From positions 162,725,408 through 162,789,407 of the forward strand of contig NC_035437.2 in NCBI RefSeq assembly GCF_002127325.2: a stretch of DNA of 64,000 nucleotides, given 5' to 3'. Of this stretch, positions 35,739-46,735 are shown in pieces. The notes under the pieces are model-generated. The model ran no database searches. It saw nothing but the letters and a program-made list of their open reading frames with translations, and had not been told where the DNA came from. The DNA is from Helianthus annuus. Lineage: Eukaryota > Streptophyta > Magnoliopsida > Asterales > Asteraceae. The position numbers were made by a program, and so were the translations under genes. How positions within the stretch are numbered: the first letter of the stretch is position 1; each line of letters opens with the position of its first letter.

Positions 35739-37352
35739 TCACCAACGTCTACCCACACGATACTGAAGAGCTCTACATGATGGCGGTGGAGGAGGGGGAA
35801 AATGGGTGTAGAACAAACGACGCAACTGGAGCCAGTCCTCCTCCATGGCTCTCTGGGTACGCAAGAAAGAAGCAACCTGCTGCTCAAGTGACGAAAGGCG
35901 TGCAGCATAGTCCGGTGGTAAAGGTCGAGGGTGCTGTGAAGAAGTAGGGTGGGTCGGACCCTGGCACTGGCACGGCGGTGGCTGAGCTCTCTCAAGCTCC
36001 TGAATGCGCCGTGTGTGTGCCTCGTGCTGGACAACAAATGACATCAAAACGTCCTCAATGGAATACCCCATATGGAAAGGATGGTAGGGGTCGGTCGGTG
36101 GCATGACAGGTGGTGACGACCAAAGGAATGGCTCGCTGGCTGGATCGAAAGGTGGCACAGAGAATGGTGGAACAGGGGGAATAGTAGTAGAAGACGGTGG
36201 TATAACTGGGATAGATACCGGTACATGTCCAAAAGGATGAGCCGAAGAACCCTCTCCAGGTCGAGCTGGAGGTGTGAACTGAGGGAATGTAAAAGAGGTA
36301 TCAACGTGACGTGTATCGATGGCAGGAGGGGGAATAGGTGGAATCTCATCATCAGCAGGAATCCACCCAAGCTGGGCGAGCTCATCTCGTGGGTCAATCT
36401 GTGCCTCAAAAAGTGCTCGATCAAACTGCACAGGCATGGGGTCAAGATGGGGTGCAACAAGAGGGTCAAAAGGTACATCAGCGATAAGTGGGGGATCAAC
36501 ATGATCAGCAGCAATGACATGATCTCCCTCCAACAACGGAGCATCGACAGGGTGATCATCAATAGGTGGGTCAGCAATCACAGGATCGATAATGGGTGCG
36601 CCAGCATGAACAGGGTCATGCTCAAGCACTGGGTCAGGAGCGACTACCGGCTCAAGGGCCACGGCAGGCTCGGGATCAACGAACTCCATATCAAAATCTG
36701 CATCGTCAGCGAATGCAGGGTCAACTGGGTCTACTGGGTCATCCAAGGGCTGATCCAAGTGGATGAACTCTATCTCCTGGTCTGGGTCGAATCCTAGGGG
36801 AAAGACAGGATCGGAATCCTCCTCAACATCGTGGTCGAAAGCAAAGCTCAGAGCAGGGGCAACAGAGGATGCTCTATCTGGGTCTGAACCGTGAGAAAAG
36901 TGTTGCGCACTCTGAGTGTGTGAAGGTGCGGAGGCCATAGACTCGAAGGAGTCTGGAGCAGGTGAGTGAGCAGGTGACTCCTCAGCTGGAGCATCTGCGA
37001 GCAATAAAAGTCCTCCATCGGCTATAAGGGCCTCGCCCTCATCGTCGTCCTCTAGGAGCTCATCGTCAAACAGATCGACGTCGCCATCGGCGTCGGCGTC
37101 GAGAAGTAAATCGTAAGCGGGATAAACGGCCAAAGGTATGGGAGCAGGGATCTCTACGAGCGGTAGGTCCCCGGCCAAAGGGCCATCAGCGAGCTCAACA
37201 GCCTCGTCAGGTAACGCAAAGGGCTGAAAGTCATCCTCGTCTGTGCTAGTAACGTCGGATGTGTGAACCTCGCACTCTGAAGACTCTAGGTCGTCGGATA
37301 CTAAGGGTCTAGGGCCTGTGGTGTCTGAATCACCAGTACCGGACAAGTCCAT
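35739..37352 (-). CDS. Element 2 additional ORF (aORF), acidic and proline-rich
   Basis: A 537-codon frame without stops lies between PBS and gag in the sense orientation. I recognise no enzymatic domain. The N-terminal ~300 residues are very rich in Asp, Glu, Pro and Ala with loosely repeated DPV/DDP words. The middle is Pro-rich. The C-terminal ~100 residues contain two heptad-like segments (VQHEAHTRRIQELERAQ; ARLSSLEQQVASFLRTQ) and a six-Pro run. The frame is open to ATG 37391, but TTATAG just upstream of ATG 37352 looks like a 3' splice site, so I chose 37352. Sequence similarity to the element 1 aORF is not obvious; they share position, low complexity and a C-terminal coiled coil. Function unknown. 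Confidence 0.6.
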   Translation of the reverse strand: MDLSGTGDSDTTGPRPLVSDDLESSECEVHTSDVTSTDEDDFQPFALPDEAVELADGPLAGDLPLVEIPAPIPLAVYPAYDLLLDADADGDVDLFDDELLEDDDEGEALIADGGLLLLADAPAEESPAHSPAPDSFESMASAPSHTQSAQHFSHGSDPDRASSVAPALSFAFDHDVEEDSDPVFPLGFDPDQEIEFIHLDQPLDDPVDPVDPAFADDADFDMEFVDPEPAVALEPVVAPDPVLEHDPVHAGAPIIDPVIADPPIDDHPVDAPLLEGDHVIAADHVDPPLIADVPFDPLVAPHLDPMPVQFDRALFEAQIDPRDELAQLGWIPADDEIPPIPPPAIDTRHVDTSFTFPQFTPPARPGEGSSAHPFGHVPVSIPVIPPSSTTIPPVPPFSVPPFDPASEPFLWSSPPVMPPTDPYHPFHMGYSIEDVLMSFVVQHEAHTRRIQELERAQPPPCQCQGPTHPTSSQHPRPLPPDYAARLSSLEQQVASFLRTQRAMEEDWLQLRRLFYTHFPPPPPPSCRALQYRVGRRW

Positions 37353-37444
37353 GTGTCTATAACATAAACACAAATATGCATACATAATCATTCATACAAT
37401 CAGGTAAACACATTAGTCACCAATTAAACAATCACATAATTCTC

Positions 37445-37740
37445 CTAGTCCCACTAGCCTCCCAGCCTCCCAGACTGACTTTCCTAGTCCCACTAGCCAT
37501 TTCTTCCAGCCTCTCAGACTGCTCTTCCTAGTCCCACTAGCCAATTCTCTCAGCCTCTCAGACTTCTCCTCCTAGTCCCACTAGCCAATTCTCCCAGCCT
37601 CTCAGACTGCTCTTCCTAGTCCCACTAGCCAAATTCTCCCAGCCTCTCAGACTGCTCCTCCTAGTCCCACTAGACAACTACCTCGGTCTCTTAGACCGAG
37701 CCTCGGCCTCTCAGACCGAGCCTCAGCCTCCCAGACTGAG
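37445..37740 (-). repeat. Array of alternating hairpins upstream of the element 2 aORF
   Basis: Two hairpin types alternate in a ~44-bp tandem repeat. CTAGT-CCC-ACTAG occurs at 37445, 37484, 37528, 37572, 37616 and 37661. CAGCC-TCTCA-GACTG (or TCCCA loop) occurs at 37463, 37507, 37551 (last base changed), 37595 and 37640. Three 20-bp units follow at 37681-37740 with 7-bp stems: CTCGGTC/GACCGAG, CTCGGCC/GACCGAG (one G-U on the sense RNA) and CTCAGCC/GACTGAG. Stems vary in a pairing-preserving way and the loops stay close to TGAGA on the sense strand. Confidence 0.82.
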
Positions 37741-37889
37741 CCTATAAATAATAAATAAAATGTGCTCAACATTGTTTATAAAAACGTTTTGGATCTGGAC
37801 TTAAGTGGTATGCAGTAAAAATGTTTTCGTGAGAGCCCTAGTGATCATAGTCTAGACTCGAGAAGGAATCCTAGTTCGCTATGATCAGA

Positions 37890-37901
37890 GCTCTGATACC
37901 A
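37890..37901 (-). other. Element 2 primer binding site (tRNA-iMet)
   Basis: The complement reads TGGTATCAGAGC, three bases inside the LTR end at 37905. It overlaps a 14-bp perfect palindrome, ATCAGAGCTCTGAT (37884-37897). Confidence 0.95.
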
Positions 37902-37904
37902 AGT

Positions 37905-40900
37905 TGTCACACCCTGGCTTTGCGGAAGCGTGATTAATTTTGGAGTGACTTCTTAATACCATAGCTTAATCATAACAAAACTATATGAAATAAAAACCAT
38001 GCAAGATCATCCATAGATTAAGTTTTAAAACAAACGTAACACAACATTGTCTTGGAAACTACAACAACATAACATAAAATATTGTTTGAAAGACATAAAC
38101 ATTCAACATGAATAAAACGCAGTTTAAGATTTGTGACTCGTCCAGGAAAAAGTCACATTTCCTAAACCGGGATGACCTCGGAACCCATATGCAGCGGGAA
38201 AACACAACATACCGCGCCAGATCCTTTAATTTCCTGAAATACATGTAAGTTGGAAAAAATCAACAATAATGTTGAGCGAGTTCATGCGTAAGTGAGTAAG
38301 TAAAACCTTTGTAAGTATAAAATCCCTGGTATGTAGCAAATAAGGAAAAAGAGATCACCAATGGTTTGCAAGGCCATTGATATGTGTGAAGTGCAAGTAG
38401 GGAGACTCAAACCTAGCGGATTTATGCGTTGGGCACAAAGTCACCCCGAGGTCCGTACTGTTGGGCCTGGGGCTGGGCTCGCTACACCCAAGTAGATCTA
38501 CCGCTCCTGTCCCTCGGTCCTACCCTGAGGATTAATGGCCTCAAGTTTCCGCCTACCCACTCACATGATCTAAGTAGTAAACCTCCTTACGCTAACCATA
38601 CCATGTATAAAGTTCTCATAAATATAGTAACATGTATTTCACCCCCGCAGTTTAGAAAACTGAAAACAGTTAAGAGAAAAGAGGGACATGAACTCACAGT
38701 GGTGCGTCTCTACCAAGTATATCTCCTGATCAAGCAGCTGTGCGACGACCTACACGTACTAACTCTATTAGACGGACGGCCGTGCCTTAGCTTTATGGTT
38801 TAAGTTTTTGGGAAATAGTTAGACAACTATTTCGTGTTTACATTCTGTATATACTTGATCGGAGTGTCGCGCTCCGGTCAAAGATAATATTTATATACCC
38901 TAATTACCCTTAACAAATAGCTAGTGGTAGCAAGGGGTCGAACCACGAAGAGTATGTGGTTTGCGAATGGACCTTGAATGAACTGTAGAAAATGTCACTT
39001 TTATGAAGCTTGCCAAGATATGTTTTTATGTATTTTTGATTAAATTGAAAATGTGAATTATGAAAACTAAAAACAAACAATTGCAATGATGTAAATAAAG
39101 GTTTTGACAAAATAGAGTAAACAAGGTTCACACCCGGTTCGGTTATTGCAATCCTAGGGTTCCTACACGTTTTAGATTTAATTCACTTGAATATGTTATT
39201 AACGGAATTCTATCATCAAAGCTTAGGTGCCAATTGTTATCAACGCATACACGGACTACAATGCACTTCGTTACTTCGGACAAATAAAACCTTTTGAATG
39301 ACAAGGCATAATTGCACAAACTTATTTCGCAAAGTCAAATTTCATAACTCACTCGACAATTCACAAATATAGTTCAAATGCAAGACAATTATCAATCAAT
39401 TCAAATACAATTCAAGTTGTCACAAAATCAAACTAAAACATTGTTCAAACCCTAGACTTACAATAACCTACACCGGGGTGAAACCTCCAAAAAACTAGCC
39501 GCTCATGGTGTAAACGGTACGATCAACGGATGCACAAGACTTCAATTGGTTCATCTTGGAGCTTGAGGATGGATGGTGGAATGATTAGGATTTAGGAATG
39601 GTTGGTGGTGATGGATGGATTGAAGGTGGAAGAATGGTTGTGATAGTGATGAACTAGGGTTTTGATTCGGATGGTGATTTGGTTGTTGAGAGGATGGATT
39701 ATGGATTCGAGATGAAGTGGTGATGAAGGTTGATGATGAATGGCTCCAAGAATGTCTTTCAAAAATCAAAATAAGTTGTAACTCCCGAATTAATTGAGTT
39801 CCAACCAATAGAAATCGGAATAAAACCCCAAAAACCAAAAATTCGCGTTTCTGTTTTTGGCAGGCCGTCGCCGACGGCCCTCAACCCGTCGGCGACGGGT
39901 CTTGGATTTTCATTATTGACCCGACGGCTAAAGTACCTGGATACGGGTGAAGTGTGCCTACGGGCTTATCCAAGGGGCGTCGCCGACGGCCTGGACCCCG
40001 TCGCCGACGGCCCCTTAAAAACCTATTTTCTGATTTTCGCTCTTTGCACTTCCGGTTGATCCGTAACGCATCCCGGTGCTCCGGTTTTCGACCCGATGAC
40101 CCGTAGAGCTCCCGAAAAGCTCCTTAAACTCCATCAAACCTGCAAAACACATTCTTGATTAAAAGTAGGCTATTCGAAACTAAAACTTACGTAAAAACGT
40201 TAAGTTAAACAATATCAAGCACCGGTTTTCAACCGCGTATCAATACTTGGTAAGTATTTTCCTTCCCAAGGATGGGGGATTTAATACATGTGCGTTCGTA
40301 TACTTCGGAATATATTATTAAGTCTCACTTAATATATATTTTACTTCTTATTCCAAAATATAAATATTCTTCCCAAAAATATTATGTTTTAATACATGTG
40401 ATCTTCCCAAAATAATACCCTGACAAAAATATGCGTTCATAAATATTTTCTTAAATGCGTAAGTTACGTTTTAAAGATCGAGTGGTAATAATAATTACCG
40501 GTGTAACATAAATAATTATTGCGAAGGTGTTCGTATTATTTTGGAGTCGTTAACACGATAATATTATTTTTACCCTAAAAATAATATTTGTATATTTCAC
40601 AAAATAATCATAAACACATAACTAATGACGTTATGAAAAATATATACTAAATATATATTTACCAAGTTTTATTTTGTGAAATCCCACCTCCGATATTTTG
40701 TAAATAAAGTCGTGGCGAAATCTATAATTTGAAAACATGTCAAAATGTATTTCTAACACTTGTAGTGAAAATATTTCTAAGTGTTAGGTTTTTGGAAAAA
40801 TTCCGCCAGAGTTTCCCCTGTAACTGGAGGTGGCCACGCTTTCAAGCGTATCATTTTCTTTTATAAATCAAACCAACAATCTTCTCATTCAATCAAAACA

Positions 40901-42752
40901 ATGTTCAAAGCAACAAACTCGTCAATAAATATGTAAATCGCAAGAATCACATGAACTTGTAGTTTTTCCAAAACTATGAAGTAAATCCCATTACTTTTAG
41001 TGGATCTTTATATATATCAATCCGGTTTCACAAAAATCTTGCTTTTAAAGAAATTCCATCTTTACAACTTCTTGTAAAATTTGACAAAACTGGTTCTTTG
41101 TCGAAACTTAGTGTTACACAAGTGTTTACACACTTGTGTGTTTTATAAATCATTCTTGTTAGTGTAAGATCCGGCTTTAGAAAAATATAATTTCTTTTAT
41201 ATTTGGTCCTTCGAAAATACCGCTTGTAGATCCGTAGATCTACTAGTTTTAAACACTATTTCATAAATAAAGTCGATTTTACACAAGTTCAAGTTTCACG
41301 TGTGGTAGAGTTTCATCACTTAACCCTTGTTACACTTAAACAAGCTCTATGCCATGATCCATGATCATGACCAATCCGGGTTAAATGATGATCCGAGCTA
41401 CCACATCATAGATCGGGCCCAAATAATAACACAAAACAAATCCTACATGATTTACACAACAATCTAGCTTTTAACCATCATTTTTAGCATTTTTAGTAGA
41501 CTTTTACGCATCATTTTGCAAGTTCATGAATTTTAACCGTCACATATCGTTTTAACCACTTTAAAATAGATCGAGAGTGTGATTATAGTAACTTACTACT
41601 AGCTCGAGGCTAGGGAAGATTCTAGACGCAAAATGAGTGGATAAAAGCAATGAGATGAGGTCCTTCGCCTTCCGAATGCACCAAGCCTCCTCGTATGCGA
41701 TCCCTAGCACTTGTATATACTTGGAATGAGATGATCAAAGCTCGAAAATGGATGGATGGTATAGGGGGTTCGGCCGAGAGTTATTTAGAGAGGAGAGGGA
41801 GAGTTTTGTGGTGAGTTGTGAGTGGTGAGTGGTGAAGTGTTAGTGTGCTAAGCTTGTTACTTATAGACCAAGATCAAGATCATTACCCAATGGACCCTAT
41901 GTTTTCTTGATATGGGACCAAGTTGATTAAATTAATCACAAGAAGGACAAGGGTGTCCCCCCTTGGGGACGGTTTGGTTGGGGGGGGGGGTTAATCTAGT
42001 TAGTTTTCAACTATTTAGTTAGTATATAGTTAGGTTAGTTAAGTTAGTTTAGGGATTAACCCGGTTACTAGTGTGTTGTGCATTACAGTGGGTGTTAGGG
42101 TATTCGGGGGCCCTAACTGGCTCAGAAAAGGATAAACAATGTTATTGGCAATATTTTCATGTTTCGGGTAAAGTCCGGTTGTTCGGTTGGATAGTAATCC
42201 GTTAAAGCGCTTAACAAAGCTTAAAGTGTCGTTATCTTAATTTTAGTGACACAACTTATTCCCGACACTTTGGAAAGTGTCTAGTAATATTTTTCACATG
42301 TTTTGGCACTTTATTAGTTAGCTAAAAGCTGAACTTTTAGTTAAAGTGCTGAATTTTGTGCTTAGAGTACGTTTTAGGCACATCCTTTCACTGTAACTTA
42401 TTCCTAGAGACGCAGTTCTACAACCCTTGTATCTCTACACTCACTATTAGTGTAGTAAACTATCTCGGGCTCATACAGGCCTTAGAGGCAGTACCTGCCT
42501 GATGCTGGCTATATCAGCATGTTCAATAAGTTATCCGTTCATAGTGCTACTGTGCTTTTGTGCATCATGTTTGTCACTAAAGTTCAGCATGTAAATAATG
42601 TAGTGACAGTAAATAAAGCATGATGCAAGTATGTACATGTATCAGTATTTCAAGTAGCAGCTTATTCACAATTTCAAGTAAGCACAGTAATTAAGCAGTA
42701 ATTAATTATTAATTAAGTCGTACGGATACCTGATTTAGTGAGGGTTGTCACA
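37905..42752 (-). repeat. Element 2, 5' LTR (with solo LTR inserted)
   Basis: 4848 bp, of which 38856-40242 plus a 5-bp TSD is a later insertion. The rest aligns with 17667-18236 plus 27784-30620. It has a ~43-bp segment near 42690-42740 absent from the 3' LTR. Confidence 0.93.
38856..40242. mobile_element. Element 6: 1387-bp solo LTR
   Basis: TGATCGG...TATCA with TG...CA ends and a perfect 5-bp TSD ATACT (38851-38855, 40243-40247). The empty site is visible at 28150-28165. There is no PBS, PPT or coding frame, so it is a solo LTR or a very short non-autonomous element. The left terminus folds (GATCGGAG / CTCCGGTC). It holds GC-rich palindromes in an AT-rich context: GGCCGTCGCCGACGGCC (39863-39879), CCCGTCGGCGACGGG (39885-39899), and two related copies at 39978-40015. 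Confidence 0.85.
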
Positions 42753-42757
42753 CGCAA

Positions 42758-43676
42758 GATCGAGGTACGTAGTGTACACCCTATTTCTATTATGTTGTTA
42801 TATGCATAATAATCTAAATCGTATTGTGTTGTTATGGTAAAATTGTGATGTATGAAATCTATGGTGATTTGGAAGTGAAAGTAAGATCCGTCATAACGGA
42901 TGGTGAGAAATGATTAAGTTACGAAAGGGAAGGCATTATACCCGGCTCTTCCTAGTCGAACCGGGTATGGAAAGTGATGTACTACGAATGAAAATCTACT
43001 CAATCCGTCTCTCTCGGATTGAGGTGTAAGTGTAAGAATATGCTCATTCGTTATAAACGAGTCGAATGAAAGTTATGTTAAAGATGCTAGAACCCGTTGC
43101 GAGCGGGTATGTTAAGAGAAGGACGTTTGGTCTCTTCATTGAGGCGAGAATGTAATGAACCGTCCAACGGTTAGTAATGTAAATGAATGATGTAAAATTT
43201 TGTGCTAGAGACGAATTGATTTATTAGTTATTAGTGTTAGTGACGGAATACTAACTTATTTGTTTATGTTGAATGTAGATAAATCCTCAATCTAGGCGGT
43301 CGGACGATTTGGAGCGAGCACATGCACACTTAATGACCATTAAGCGCTTCCGCTATTTCGTATTAATGTTTTGGGTCAAAAAGCTTGTTTTGTATGTCCT
43401 TGTCAGTAGTTGCACTTTTTAACACTTGATGTTATGGTTTCTTTTTTTTTTAAGTCGTGTCTAGTCGAAAGGGTTGTAGAAGTATTTGTTTTGATAATGG
43501 TTAAAATAGGGATATGCTCGTCTTATGGACGGGTCATGCCCAAATTTTGTTAAAAATTGTGCATTAATGATATTAGTATCGTTACCTTAAATTGTGAAAA
43601 GTTTGGACATCTAAAATTTTATGTTTCTAGCGTCTTTTGGATGTCATTTGTATTAGACGCAAATGCGGGCCTTACA
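42758..43676 (+). repeat. Element 4 LTR, second part
   Basis: Follows the second CGCAA (42753-42757) and ends GGGCCTTACA. TGTAA...TTACA form the expected short inverted LTR termini, supporting the reconstruction of one interrupted LTR. Confidence 0.85.
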
Positions 43677-43950
43677 GATTGGCATATTGTGTCAGACACA
43701 CGACCTATTAAGATATGAACTCGAACATGACAAGAAATCTTATTATGATATTTTTTCTAACACGAACCCAAACATGATAATAAACTGGTTATACGAACAC
43801 GGCCTGTTAAGACATGAAAAAACTTACCAACGTATCATACGACCTGTTAAGAAACGAACACGACCTATTAAGACACAACACACCCTGGAGTGGTGGAGTG
43901 TGGACGCTAACTGTAGAGACATGGAGTTGAGAGAGAGATATGACTGCGAG
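43677..43950. repeat. Degenerate ACACGACCTRTTAAGACACGAAC repeat
   Basis: Imperfect units occur around 43697, 43797, 43843 and 43858 (cgacctattaagat, cggcctgttaagac, cgacctgttaagaa, cgacctattaagac). The open frame over this stretch has no recognisable domain, and I do not consider it a gene. Confidence 0.5.
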
Positions 43951-44726
43951 TAGCGTTGTAAACGAACTGAACGGTCAGCGAACAATTCTGAACTGTTCGG
44001 CGGGAAGTTCGTTTATGTTCGTTCGTTTAATAAATGAACGAACACAAACAAGAAATTATGTTCGTTAAGTTAAACGAACCAACCTGAACAGAGGTTGCTC
44101 TCCTTTGTTTATGTTCGTGAACGTTCAGTAATGTGTTCGTTTATGTTCGTAAATGTTCGGTAATTTGTCATTTATATGTTCGCTCATTTATATTTATTTG
44201 TGGTCGTTCATTTCAAGGTGTTTATATGTTTTTTTTATTCTTTTTAGTTTTTAAAAATTCAAAAGCCTAATTATACTATATGTCTCCCCCAATATCACTC
44301 ATTTGACTATTTCAATTTCAGAGTGTGTGTTAAAGCTTAATAAACTTCTTAATTTTGTGCTAATCATGTTTTACGAAAATTATGTCAACTTTGTTCGGAT
44401 AATATGTTAACTGCATATTTAATTTTTGGTGGATTCTTCATAATGATGAAAAATGCAGATTTTATTCTATAATGAATATTGTATTCATTTGTGTTCATAA
44501 CCGTTATTCGTGTTCATTTATGTTCATTTACATTTGTAGAAGTTCAATTGTGTGTTGGTAAGTGTTTGTGAACAGTTCATGAAAACGCTCATTTCCTTAA
44601 TGAAAGAACACGAACAATAAATCTCGTTCGATAAGCGTTCGTTAACAGTTCATGAACATGCCTATTCCTTAATGAACGAACATGAACAAGGCCCTGTGTG
44701 TTCGTTCGGTTCGTTTCTAGCCCTAG
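43951..44726. repeat. Foldback element rich in GTTCGTTTATGTTCG
   Basis: Numerous GTTCG/CGAAC words in both orientations give inverted ends (TTGTAAACGAACTGAACG at left; GTTCGGTTCGTTTCTAGCCC at right). CTGCGA flanks both sides (43944-43949, 44727-44732) and may be the core of a target duplication. No ORF. Confidence 0.55.
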
Positions 44727-45026
44727 CTGCGACCTACGATGTTTGATGTTTCAAAAGTAGGGTTTGTTTTTCCTTTGTTCAGGCCGCATATATCAAAACC
44801 ATGGGTGGGGCTCCTCTACAAAGTATGTTTTTCCTACAAAGTGTAAGAAGTGATCTTGATCATTGGATGGGTGCGTTTGATGGTTGAGATCATCTTGGTG
44901 ACATTTTGGTAATATGTGTGTCTTAAAAATAAGTTAATATAATTGATTGGGGGTAAATGTGACATTTAACTTGTTTTAATAAGGAAATAACTATCAATCA
45001 TAAAACCACCTCCATAATTGTCGCGA

Positions 45027-45121
<95 letters not shown>

Positions 45122-45627
45122 ATCCCCCACCTTCAAAAACACCAAATCATACAAAAAGGAGAGATAAATCAGATCTAGGGTTGCATTATTTCTTCTTTTT
45201 TTAGTAATCGAAGATGTTTTTTTTTTCATGTAATGTGTTTTAGTGATAAAACACAATTAATGTAAGGAACTAGTGACTTACTGCTAAAACACAACGTCAA
45301 GAATTTGTTTATGATAAAACACAATGTGAAGAACCAGTTACAGTTAATAACTGCTAAAATACCTGATTGCTAAAATACAACGTAGATGTGTTCATAGTAG
45401 TGTGTTTTAGAGATAAAACACAATCTGAAGAACCAGATGAAATACAAATTGAATGTGAATATGTTGTAGCGATCGTATTATAATCATTGATAACCGTCGC
45501 ATTTGAAATCAAAGAGATATTCAGTTTCCTTAAATATGTTTTTCAAACCTTTAAAGACCAACCGTTTTTTCTATAAAATCTCTACACACAAATCATACCA
45601 TTCTTCACATTTTTTACACACACCATT

Positions 45628-45666
<39 letters not shown>

Positions 45667-45672
45667 TATCTC
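44727..45672. repeat. Repeats and microsatellites before SANT-like pseudogene
   Basis: (CT)45 at 45031-45120; degenerate direct repeats of TGCTAAAACACAACGTGAAGAA-like words at 45230-45450; (AT)n at about 45629-45664. No gene seen. Confidence 0.7.
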
Positions 45673-46053
45673 TCTAGTGGCAAGGGCACGTTGGACTGGA
45701 GAAGAAAAAGAAGTGGCCTTGGTCGCGGATTGTCACCGATGAAACACCGCCTTGCGCATCGTTGTCGTTTTGGAATGCAGTCTTTGAACAATTTCGTCAA
45801 CATTTGGGTGAAACCCACCGCAAGGTAGATCAAATTCATTAAAGGTTTTGGGATATCCAAGCAAGGGCTAGAAGATTTTGGCCTAATCTTCAACGAGGCG
45901 ATGAATAGCAAATGAGACTTAACGGAAGAGGAAACGATTGAGGCGACCCATCGCGAGCACCAAAGGCGCTATGCGACCCGAAAACTTGAACACATTTCTA
46001 CGTGGCAAATTTTGAAAAAAACCATCTTCGGGGAAACTATTTTAATTAAGTAG
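45673..46053 (+). pseudogene. SANT/Myb-like, NAM-associated-type gene, broken
   Basis: Pieces of one protein lie in shifting frames: RARWTGEEKEVALVAD, then after a frameshift ETPPCASLSFWNAVFEQF, then RFWDIQARARRFWPNLQRGDE, then after stops EATHREHQRRYATRKLEHIS with TWQILKK. This matches the plant family often labelled 'glutathione S-transferase T3-like' that is really a SANT-like DNA-binding protein with a NAM-associated C-terminus. In-frame stops and at least one frameshift make it non-functional. It may derive from a Harbinger-type transposon accessory ORF. Confidence 0.6.
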
Positions 46054-46735
46054 TTTTATTTCAGTTATGTACTTTGCATCAAGTAATGTACGCACGTTTT
46101 ATTTTAGTAATGTAGTTTGTATTGTAATTATTAAGTTATTATTTTAATTAAAACCTTTTAAATATATTAATGTTTTAAAGTTGAAGTTAAATTAAAATAA
46201 TTTAGTTTTAGAGAAATTTGGGACGACATCATACAATCTAATAAAATCTAGGAAATACCGAAAAAAGTGAAAAAAAAAAAAAAAAAAAAAAACCCGATGT
46301 AACGCTAAAGCGTCACTTAGAAAAATCTAAAGAAAATGGGACAACTCCCTTCAAGCTTATAGTGTGTTAGTTTATGGATGTAATCCTATACTAGTAAAAA
46401 GTCATACACATAAAGAAAAGAAAATTCTCTTGATATGTACACTGATCAATCTTTGTACAAAAGTTCTCAGTAGATGAGTATAAAATAGAAAAAAAAAAAA
46501 AATTCTTTTCACATTTTACATTGGTTATGCTTTTTTCCACCTTTTTTTTTTTTTTTTTTTTTTGTAAATGCCAAACCAGCTACATTTTTCTCTGCAACGA
46601 GGATGATGATGAAAACCTTCGTTGATAGATATACATTGATGTCGAGACTACTAACACCTGGTATATATATACACTATCCGACCGCTATCAACTGGAAGAA
46701 CAACGTTCAATCTTATAAGGTTAATTCTTTTGTGA
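46054..46735. other. Intergenic, homopolymer runs only
   Basis: AT-rich with an A-run near 46270-46292 and a T-run near 46541-46563. No coding signal. It probably includes the 3' UTR of the SWEET gene at its right edge. Confidence 0.6.

Larger units (their letters stand above)
17667..42752 (-). mobile_element. Element 2: Tekay-type chromovirus, nested host of elements 3 and 6
   Basis: The termini TGTCACA...TGTCACA are flanked by a perfect 5-bp TSD CGCAA (17662-17666 and 42753-42757). On the minus strand the order is 5' LTR (42752-37905), PBS, hairpin array, aORF, gag-pol, PPT, and 3' LTR (30620-27784 plus 18236-17667, split by element 3). After removing the insertions the LTRs are about 3.46 and 3.41 kb; most of the difference is a ~43-bp segment near the LTR start (42690-42740) that only the 5' LTR has. 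Confidence 0.93.

Noticed and set aside
36225..36797. 190-codon frame opposite the element 2 aORF
   Set aside because: Antisense shadow of a low-complexity coding region.
37445..37740. CRISPR-like spaced repeats
   Set aside because: Repeats are contiguous hairpins in a plant retroelement leader, with no unique spacers.
38429..38803. 124-codon ORF, also at 27814-28110
   Set aside because: LTR sequence of element 2 repeated in both LTRs; no domain and antisense to the element.
43663..43953. 96-codon ORF after the element 4 LTR
   Set aside because: Runs over degenerate ACGACCTRTTAAGA repeats; no recognisable protein.
45503..45742. 79-codon ORF with an Ile-Tyr run
   Set aside because: Upstream part is translated (AT)n microsatellite; only the last ~20 codons belong to the SANT-like pseudogene.
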